A stretch of DNA of 64,000 bases from a virus: IMG/VR virus record IMGVR_UViG_3300046516_001816, positions 62,001-126,000 of that record. The stretch is one strand, 5' to 3'. Shown here one piece after another: positions 40,481-47,009 of this stretch. A model generated the notes under the pieces. It saw nothing but the letters and a program-made list of their open reading frames with translations, was not told where the DNA came from and made no database searches. Within the stretch, counting starts at the first letter, position 1, and every line of letters starts with the position of its first letter. The position numbers were made by a program, and so were the translations under genes.

Positions 40481-41308
40481 ATGAGCGCGCTGCCGAGCGG
40501 GACGACCAACGCCCAAGCCAAACTGATTCAACGGGCACTCAACGAAAAAACCGGCCTGAACCTGACTGTCGATGGCAATTTTGGCCCGATGTCGGTGAAC
40601 GCCTTGAAAGCGTACCAACAACTGAACCATCTGCCGCAAACGGGCATCTACGATGCAGCCACTCAGGGGCTCTTGGCGCCCTTCATCGCGCAGAAGTACC
40701 TGACCCTTGCCGACTATCAGCAAGCGGCTCAGGCGCTCTCTCTGGACGTCGCAGCGGTACAAGCAGTCTGCACCGTCGAGACCAGCGGCGCGGGCTTCTT
40801 CAATAACGGCCAATGTACGATTCTTTACGAGCGCCACCAGATGTTTCGCACGCTCGGCACGGTGATGTCGCCCGCTCAGGTGCAGCAACTCTCCGCGCAG
40901 TATCCGAACCTGGTGAACGCAACCCCCGGCGGGTATATCGGCGGCGCCGCTGAGTGGGGTCGTCTCACGCAGATGGAATCGATCCTCACCGGCATGGGTC
41001 TGGACGAAGGCCTGGCGATGCGCTGCTGCTCGTGGGGGTTGTTCCAGATCATGGGCTATTACTACATCCAGTGCGGCTATCCGAGCGTGAAGGAATTCGT
41101 GGCGGCCCTGCAAGTCTCCGAGCACAACCAGTTGCTCGCGTTCGTCGAATACCTCAAGGACATGAACGGCGGCTCGATGCTCACGGCCTTGCGTAACCAT
41201 GATTGGACCGGGTTTGCCAATCAGTACAATGGCCGCAACCAGCACGCCCAGAACAACTACGACGGCAAGATGGCAGCGGCGTATCAGGCGCTCGCCGGTC
41301 ACGCGTAA
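40481..41308 (+). CDS. Endolysin, PG-binding domain plus N-acetylmuramidase (DUF3380 type)
   Basis: Peptidoglycan-degrading lysis enzyme, 275 residues. The N-terminal part (about 10-70: AKLIQRALNEK, DGNFGPMSVNALKAYQQ) is a peptidoglycan-binding domain of the PG_binding_1 kind. The C-terminal part (about 85-275) has the features of the N-acetylmuramidase family of PF11860: VCTVETSGAGFFNNGQCTILYERHQMF, with the likely catalytic Glu in VETSG, and CCSWGLFQIMG. There is no signal peptide or membrane anchor, so a holin is needed; none was found next to it. The ribosome site (GGATAGATAACC) is weak. Binding domain first and catalytic domain second is the usual modular order in phiKZ-type endolysins. 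Confidence 0.87.
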   Translation: MSALPSGTTNAQAKLIQRALNEKTGLNLTVDGNFGPMSVNALKAYQQLNHLPQTGIYDAATQGLLAPFIAQKYLTLADYQQAAQALSLDVAAVQAVCTVETSGAGFFNNGQCTILYERHQMFRTLGTVMSPAQVQQLSAQYPNLVNATPGGYIGGAAEWGRLTQMESILTGMGLDEGLAMRCCSWGLFQIMGYYYIQCGYPSVKEFVAALQVSEHNQLLAFVEYLKDMNGGSMLTALRNHDWTGFANQYNGRNQHAQNNYDGKMAAAYQALAGHA

Positions 41309-41313
41309 GCTTC

Positions 41314-41354
41314 ACGGCATAAAGGCCCGGCTGCGTGCCGGGCTTCTATGCTGT
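41314..41354. terminator. Bidirectional palindromic terminator
   Basis: ACGGCATAAA (41314-41323) and TATGCTGT (41347-41354) flank the stem GCCCGGC/GCCGGGC. It separates the endolysin gene from convergent minus-strand genes. Confidence 0.7.
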
Positions 41355-41358
41355 CTCT

Positions 41359-41604
41359 TTACAGTAGCGCCGCTTGGACGTGCAGCTCCGCCATATACGC
41401 GCGCTCCGCCACCGCGGCTGCCTTGCGGTGAAATTCGGCCTGACTCAGCGTTTTAGTGACGATCGAGTCGCCTTCGTCATCGGGCTGGCCTTTATAGAGT
41501 TCGCGTTGCCGCGCGGCCTTCTGTTGAAAACATTGCTCCTGAGCTCGGTGCCAGAGGGCGAGATCTTGCAGGTCGTTCATCGGTGCATCAGTCATGCTGT
41601 TCAT
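41359..41604 (-). CDS. Small helical protein, paralogue of the upstream gene (81 aa)
   Basis: On the minus strand ATG at 41604 has an AAGGACCCCTT ribosome site. The 81-residue product is helical and has the order L-x-D-x-x-x-WH-x-x-x-Q-x-x-F ... AA-x-R ... LSQ-x-x-FH ... AVAER. The gene just upstream (41588-41866) has the same order, so the two are paralogues. Both follow the DNA polymerase exonuclease subunit in an overlapping operon, so they may be accessory to it. Function unknown. Confidence 0.6.
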   Translation of the reverse strand: MNSMTDAPMNDLQDLALWHRAQEQCFQQKAARQRELYKGQPDDEGDSIVTKTLSQAEFHRKAAAVAERAYMAELHVQAALL

Positions 41605-41866
41605 AAGGGGTCCTTATTTTTTTGGTTAGTTCTGTTTCCAGTACCGCGACAATCCGCTGATGAAAACGCAACTGACTTAGGTCGGCTTTGAGCCGGTTGC
41701 GCTCACTGGTAAAGCCTTTGGGATTGCGCGTCGCCGCCAGCCGTTCGAAACGCTGGACCTGAACCTGATGCCAGTTCCGTACATCGCGCAGCGTCTCCAT
41801 CGGAATCTCGTCACGGAGCGTTTTGGTCATGGGAGCGATCTCCGGTTGGATTTGTTTACGTAACAT
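41588..41866 (-). CDS. Small helical protein, paralogue of the downstream gene (92 aa)
   Basis: Starts at ATG 41866, overlapping the stop of the polymerase gene as ATGA-like TGATG, with GGAG upstream. An alternative start is the internal ATG of METLRDVRNWHQ. The product contains L-x-D-x-x-x-WH-x-x-x-x-x-RFE, AATR and LSQLRFHQRIVAVLE, matching its neighbour. A translationally coupled pair of paralogues after a polymerase gene is unusual. Function unknown. Confidence 0.6.
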   Translation of the reverse strand: MLRKQIQPEIAPMTKTLRDEIPMETLRDVRNWHQVQVQRFERLAATRNPKGFTSERNRLKADLSQLRFHQRIVAVLETELTKKIRTPYEQHD

Positions 41867-43701
41867 CAGTCTCCGGCTTCCACTTCGTCGTTGTCGTAAT
41901 CTTCCTCTTCGTCTTCTTCAAACGGATCGGAACCCAGCGGATCATCCGAGACATCACCCACGATCAGATGCTGATAGACCGGAATCTCCACGACTTGTCC
42001 GCGCTCGGCCGCAAACTCTCGCAGCCACTCGTCCATGCTGGGCATCTTAAAGAGATCCACACAAACTTCGTACGCATTGGTGGCGCCGCCCGACAGGTTG
42101 ATGCCTTGCACGCGTTGCGTCCGGTTGGTGACCCCTTCGATCTTGACCAGCTCCTTCGCGGTGGTTTCTTTCGAGACGTTGAAGGTACACTCGCCATTCG
42201 GATAACTGGCCGAGACATCCAAGTCACCGACGTGGGCCCGGATATTGGTGCGCAGCATGCCGTTTTCTTCAATCACCTGAAGGCCGTTATCGGCGACCAA
42301 GTGCGCCGGCAGCGTCACGATCCAGTTCGACAGCGTCGCGGTAAGATCATCGAGCTCCGTCTTCATCTCCGGTGACGTCGTGCCAATCACGTGCAGGTGA
42401 CCGTCACATTCGTTTTCCATACAGAAGTAATGGAGCTTGTCGACCAGACGGCGCGGCTGCGAGTTGAAGTGACAGAAGTCGGTCCACTCGGCAAACGAGG
42501 GCATGGTGAGTTGCAAGTCCTTGATCTTCTCATCGAGGAGTTCCATTCCCACACAGTCGAACACGTTATACACCACGTATTCAAACTTGAACTCGCTTTG
42601 CATCAGCTTGTGCCAGTCGATGCCGCGCTTATGGTTCGCGCCTTCGAACTTCAGCTTGCGGATCTCGCCCTTGAAGGTCTTCTGGAGAATCGCGTCCAGG
42701 GCATACGACGGATCCTTGCCCTTCTGGGAGCGCAGGTTCCAGTACACGCACATCGCGTCAATGAAGTAGAAGCTCGCCGGACAGAACACCGTATGCCATT
42801 GCGCTTGCGGCGGAATCGGCATGCGCTTGCCCGAGGCCGTCACCTTCATGTTCTGGCCTTGCTTGTAATAGAAGTGCCGGTACTCCAAGGGCACGGTCGG
42901 GTCCGAGAACACATCCTCGTCCTTGTAGCCAGCCCGAGCAATCGCGGCGCGCATCTTGGACAAGTCGAAGTCGATGTTCCAGATCGCCACAAAGTCCGGC
43001 TTCCATTCGTGGGCCTTGTTCATGCAATCCACAACCACGTCAATCTCCCGATCGACGATCTTCAATTCCCACTTGATCTTGCGGTCCGCGTAGACGTCGC
43101 CGATGTACTGGTCGAAAATCTGCTTCATGCGATTTTCAACATCCAGCAAGCCGTCGAAATAACTCTTTTGCACGGCCGTGAACACGCGGTCCCGATACGA
43201 GAGTGTCGCCATGATAATCTCGTTGGTCCCATGCACCACGTCCGTCTCAATATCGAAGGCGGCCACGTCATAGATGGAATTCAGTCCAGGGAACTGATCC
43301 ATGTACGTTTTCTTTAGCACGCACGTCGAGAGGATATCACTGCCGTACAGATACGGGCTGGCTTTGAGTTCTCGGGGATCGCCCCGGTGCCAGGTCATCC
43401 CGAGGGCCTTCTTGATATTCCATTCCATCTCCGACTGCGAGGTCATGAACTTATCCAGCCGGCTGATCTTCTCCCACTCTTTCTTGTCCTTGTGATTCTG
43501 ATAGCCTTTCTTGGTCACCCACACCGGGCGCTTAAAGTTCTTCCAGAGGCGCACATTGGGCTTGGTGGTGCCGTCAGCCATGTGAATTGTTTCTTTCACG
43601 AGATGGTAGTCATCTCGCCCGCCCTTAGGCGGCGGGCAATAGACGGCAAACTTTGCCTGCATGCCAACCACGCCATCGGGGAGTTTCTTTTGCTCTGACA
43701 T
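41866..43701 (-). CDS. Family B DNA polymerase, N-terminal exonuclease subunit with motif A
   Basis: The 3'-5' exonuclease half of the split DNA polymerase. ATG at 43701 (AAAGACGAGAAAACA upstream) is preferred over TTG at 43728, giving 611 residues. Exo I is seen as AFDIETD at about 148-154, Exo II as WNIDFDL near 242-248 and Exo III as YNVFDC near 378-383. Near the C-terminus (495-502) lies DVSASYPN, a match to polymerase motif A (D-x2-SLYPS), giving one of the catalytic aspartates. Motifs B and C are in the plus-strand gene at 494-2629. The acidic C-terminus (EEDEEEDYDNDEVEAGD-like) may help contact partners. Confidence 0.85.
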   Translation of the reverse strand: MSEQKKLPDGVVGMQAKFAVYCPPPKGGRDDYHLVKETIHMADGTTKPNVRLWKNFKRPVWVTKKGYQNHKDKKEWEKISRLDKFMTSQSEMEWNIKKALGMTWHRGDPRELKASPYLYGSDILSTCVLKKTYMDQFPGLNSIYDVAAFDIETDVVHGTNEIIMATLSYRDRVFTAVQKSYFDGLLDVENRMKQIFDQYIGDVYADRKIKWELKIVDREIDVVVDCMNKAHEWKPDFVAIWNIDFDLSKMRAAIARAGYKDEDVFSDPTVPLEYRHFYYKQGQNMKVTASGKRMPIPPQAQWHTVFCPASFYFIDAMCVYWNLRSQKGKDPSYALDAILQKTFKGEIRKLKFEGANHKRGIDWHKLMQSEFKFEYVVYNVFDCVGMELLDEKIKDLQLTMPSFAEWTDFCHFNSQPRRLVDKLHYFCMENECDGHLHVIGTTSPEMKTELDDLTATLSNWIVTLPAHLVADNGLQVIEENGMLRTNIRAHVGDLDVSASYPNGECTFNVSKETTAKELVKIEGVTNRTQRVQGINLSGGATNAYEVCVDLFKMPSMDEWLREFAAERGQVVEIPVYQHLIVGDVSDDPLGSDPFEEDEEEDYDNDEVEAGD

Positions 43702-43823
43702 TGTTTTCTCGTCTTTAAATTGGGGCAAGCCGTAAATCTCTATGAACCACTAGCAGATCCTGGCTGAGTACACAGCATGGGGACTCTAGGTTAGTTTTCA
43801 CATTCTCGAAAAGGATCCCTGCC

Positions 43824-45104
43824 ATGTGGCACAAAAAGACCCCGCTGACCGCGGCGCTGGAGATGATTGACTTCCAGACGAACGGTGCTTTATTCAAGGA
43901 ACTGTGCGCGCTCACGCGCTCGCTCGGCAAGGTCGATGCCAAGACCATGGCCGACCACGACATCGCCCAACAGCTGCCGGCGGTGATCAAACACCACACG
44001 GGTCTGAACGTGCAGGTCTGGTTTGGCGCGCATGATTTCGCCATGGTGGCGCCGCTCGTCAATCAGAACAATCCGCTACTCAATGCGCTCACAATGGAAG
44101 ATCGGGAGTTTATGCCCAATGCGGACGCCGATCAGATTCTGGCGCGCGTGGACAAAGCCCCGATTGGGCGGGTGAGCTTGAAGACGGGGATGGTGTCGGG
44201 CGTGTTCTCAGCGTTCCCCTCCATTCTGACCCTGCCCACCGAAGTGCTGGGCAGCGCACGCTTCACAGCCGAAGAAAAAGCGGCGGTCGTGCTCCATGAG
44301 CTCGGTCACATGTTCTCGTACTTCGAGTTCCTGGCCAACACGCATTCGACCAACCAGATCCTGGCGGCGATTTCGCGCAAGTACGATCAGACGACGAGCG
44401 TGAAGGAACGCGAATACGTCCTCACGAAGATCAAGTCGATGATGCAACTGAACGACTTGAACGCTGAAGCGCTGGCCCAATCCAACGACAAGAAGGTCGT
44501 GCAGATCGTGGTGGTGGCGTCGCTCGTGCGCCAGATCGAATCGGAGCTCGGCTCGAACCTCTACGACATGAATACGTGGGAACAGCTCGCCGATCAGTAC
44601 GCCACACGCCAAGGCGCAGGCCGTCATCTGTTGACCGCCCTCGACAAGATGTACCGCCTGGACAATCACCTCAATTTCCGCAGCACGCCGTCGTTCCTCT
44701 TTATCGAAGCCGTGAAGCTATGCCTGGCTGCGTTCGGTCCGCTCACGATGGGTGCGTCCTGGATCACCTGGTTGGCCATGTGTGGCATGGATGCCTCGGC
44801 CCCCGATGCCGGCTACGATAGCCTGAAGAATCGCTACGGCCGCGTGCGCGATCAGATCGTCGAAGCTCTGAAGGATAAGACACTGAAGCCCGAAGACGTC
44901 GACAGTCTCACGCAAGATCTGGCGGCCATCGATGAGCTGCTCAAGGGTGTGAAGGATCGTCAGCAGCTCTTTGGCTATTTGATCGACTTCCTGAGCCCGT
45001 ACCAACGCAAGCGCATCAGCCAGGAAAAGATGCAGCGCGAACTCGAACGCCTGGCCCACAACGATCTTTTTGTTCACTCGGCGAAGCTCAAGCAGCTGGC
45101 CTAA
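43824..45104 (+). CDS. HEXXH metallopeptidase with membrane segment (426 aa)
   Basis: Putative zinc metallopeptidase. HELGH at residues 158-162 gives two zinc ligands and the catalytic Glu; a candidate third ligand lies in the helix WEQLADQYAT near residues 252-261, in the E-x-x-x-D form of M48-like enzymes. A hydrophobic stretch (about 292-322, ending WITWLAMCGM) could be a membrane span. The C-terminus is helical and charged. ATG at 43824 follows GAAAAGGATCCCTGCC. It is the first gene of a virion-type cluster with an inner-body-like protein, so it may be an ejected protein that acts on the host envelope. Peptidase activity is inferred from motifs. Confidence 0.65.
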   Translation: MWHKKTPLTAALEMIDFQTNGALFKELCALTRSLGKVDAKTMADHDIAQQLPAVIKHHTGLNVQVWFGAHDFAMVAPLVNQNNPLLNALTMEDREFMPNADADQILARVDKAPIGRVSLKTGMVSGVFSAFPSILTLPTEVLGSARFTAEEKAAVVLHELGHMFSYFEFLANTHSTNQILAAISRKYDQTTSVKEREYVLTKIKSMMQLNDLNAEALAQSNDKKVVQIVVVASLVRQIESELGSNLYDMNTWEQLADQYATRQGAGRHLLTALDKMYRLDNHLNFRSTPSFLFIEAVKLCLAAFGPLTMGASWITWLAMCGMDASAPDAGYDSLKNRYGRVRDQIVEALKDKTLKPEDVDSLTQDLAAIDELLKGVKDRQQLFGYLIDFLSPYQRKRISQEKMQRELERLAHNDLFVHSAKLKQLA

Positions 45105-45122
45105 CTTTATTCAGGACTTACC

Positions 45123-45566
45123 ATGAACGTTCGTTTCCTTGACTTCGTGCGCGCCTGCGCTGAATTCGAAGCTGCTCCCGGTGACCGTAGCTGTGTGATC
45201 GCCGCGGGCGTGGCGCTCGCGATTGCCCGTCATCTGCCGCTGCCCTCGGCCCCGGTGGACGCGCCGAGCAACTTCTACAACTTCACCAACCTGCAAGCAG
45301 CGAAGGATCTCGTCGCGCAATTCAACGAGCAGATCGTCTTCAACGTGAAGGAAGCGCTCGAAGAAACCCGCAACAACTGGATGCTGCGCTACAACGCCGC
45401 CCATCCGCCGCGTTTCCCCGTGATCAACCCGGAGATCGGCTACTACGACAACCTGCTCGGCGTCGCGAAGTACGTCGACAAAGAGACGCACTGCTTTAAC
45501 AACCAGTACAAGCTGCCGATCTTCTTGCTCGCGCAGATCGCCACGCAAGTCATCAACGAGTGCTAA
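45123..45566 (+). CDS. Hypothetical protein (147 aa)
   Basis: ATG at 45123 follows TTCAGGACTTACC, and the next gene starts two bases after the stop. The 147-residue product has a short hydrophobic stretch (residues 24-37, CVIAAGVALAIARH) and a helical and aromatic-rich second half (NFYNFTNLQAAKDLVAQFN). Codons are strongly biased. It may be a small virion protein, given its neighbours. No family recognised. Confidence 0.6.
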   Translation: MNVRFLDFVRACAEFEAAPGDRSCVIAAGVALAIARHLPLPSAPVDAPSNFYNFTNLQAAKDLVAQFNEQIVFNVKEALEETRNNWMLRYNAAHPPRFPVINPEIGYYDNLLGVAKYVDKETHCFNNQYKLPIFLLAQIATQVINEC

Positions 45567-45569
45567 GCC

Positions 45570-46955
45570 ATGTGGAACCAGCGCCTGGATGAGTCGCTGG
45601 ACTTCGATGCGGATTGGGAGCTGGTGCCTCAGATCGTGGAAACGGTCGGTACGGGCGCAGCACCTGATCACTCGGAAGAACTCGATGCGTTTGTCTCGTT
45701 GGAGTCGCGCATCGAGGACTTGCTAGTCCTGCGAGAAAGTATTCTGGAAACCTCCGGCATGAGTCAGAGCTTCGCGCTCGAAGCCCAGCGCTTGTGGCCG
45801 GAATTCGATAACAAGAACCCGATCGGTTTTTACACCGTGGCGCCCAGTGCCACGCGCTACGCTGTCGCCATTGAAGAGTTGTCCAGTGGCATCTGGACCC
45901 TGATCGCTGCCGGGATTGCGGCGGTCATCGCCCTCATTGTCAAGTTTATGAAGTGGCTGGGCAAGGGCAAAGAAGAAGATGCGGTGGAGGAGACCAGGAC
46001 CACCATGGAGAAGCTGGAAGACGCCAAGCGACTGCTGGCTGAATGCGATCGCTTGATTGCAGAAGGTCGTGAGCAGATCACGGGCAAGCATGTCTACATG
46101 GATGATGAGCGGCGCCAGGAACACAACACGCTCGATCAGCTGGTGCGCAGCTATATGGCGGATGAAACGCACGGCAAGCGGATCAAAGAGTTCCTCCAGA
46201 CGAAGGATCCGTTCTTCCACGATTTGATCAACCATGGGCCGTACACTAAGGAGATGGCGGGCATGGCTGTCGTCTTCAAGAGCCTTCAGCTGATCCTGCG
46301 TCAGCGCCTGAACGCATTGGAAGCCGTCAGTCAGTTGGACTTGACTGAAGACTCCCTCACGTCGAATATGACGAATGTGAAGACGCTCGCGGCTCTGAAG
46401 GACCCCGTGCAGGTTTCCTACCAGGGCAAGGAGCATACCCTTCAGGAGATCAAGACCAGTGTTTCCATGGTTACGCGCGAAGTGGAAAGCCAGCAGGTAT
46501 CGGGTGATCTTTCATTTGATCATCTGTTCGGATCAATGGCGCAAGCCCTGAGCAATAGCGAAGTGACGGTGGCCTTGAAAGAGCTCACTACCCTCACGCC
46601 GATGATTGACCAGATGCGCCATAAGCTGCAAGCCTTGGAAGCGAAGGCGGGTAGCTTTAAGACCGACGGGAGCCCGGGCAAGCACACGACGATGATCGGC
46701 ACAGATCTGCGCCACGCCATCTTCGTGCTCGGCACGGACCTCTCGGCCTTGCAAGCCTTGACCGCAGAAGTGATGCAGTACCAGCATCGTATTCTGTTCC
46801 TCTCCAACAATGCAGCGTCGTTTGCGGAATCGGTTGCCCAGAAGATCGCCTCGAGTGCGCGCACTGAAGATGGTGCCCACCTGGATAAGTTCCGGGAGAT
46901 CGCCAGGAAGTTGGGTGAGCGTCGCAAAGAACTGCATAGTCTCTACGCCCGCTAA
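45570..46955 (+). CDS. Inner-body-like virion protein with membrane segment (461 aa)
   Basis: ATG at 45570 has a weak ribosome site. Residues 1-90 are acidic and contain VSLESRIEDLLVLRESILE. A hydrophobic segment (about 108-131, GIWTLIAAGIAAVIALIVKFMKWLG) is followed by a long helical region. The arrangement of acidic N-terminus, SLES element, hydrophobic or Trp-rich helix and long helical part resembles the proteins at 54726 and 56280. It also resembles the phiKZ inner-body family (gp93, gp95, gp97, from memory), which are cleaved by the prohead protease after S-x-E. It may be packaged in the head and ejected with the DNA. Confidence 0.6.
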   Translation: MWNQRLDESLDFDADWELVPQIVETVGTGAAPDHSEELDAFVSLESRIEDLLVLRESILETSGMSQSFALEAQRLWPEFDNKNPIGFYTVAPSATRYAVAIEELSSGIWTLIAAGIAAVIALIVKFMKWLGKGKEEDAVEETRTTMEKLEDAKRLLAECDRLIAEGREQITGKHVYMDDERRQEHNTLDQLVRSYMADETHGKRIKEFLQTKDPFFHDLINHGPYTKEMAGMAVVFKSLQLILRQRLNALEAVSQLDLTEDSLTSNMTNVKTLAALKDPVQVSYQGKEHTLQEIKTSVSMVTREVESQQVSGDLSFDHLFGSMAQALSNSEVTVALKELTTLTPMIDQMRHKLQALEAKAGSFKTDGSPGKHTTMIGTDLRHAIFVLGTDLSALQALTAEVMQYQHRILFLSNNAASFAESVAQKIASSARTEDGAHLDKFREIARKLGERRKELHSLYAR

Positions 46956-46999
46956 GCGGCATAGTAGCCCGGGCTTTTGGCCCGGGCCCTTATGCCGTC
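46955..46999. terminator. Bidirectional palindromic terminator
   Basis: GCGGCATA (46955-46962) and TATGCCGTC (46991-46999) flank GCCCGGGC/GCCCGGGC around a TTTTG loop. It separates convergent genes and is the most perfect copy of the recurrent element. Confidence 0.75.
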
Positions 47000-47009
47000 A
47001 GCTTACTGC

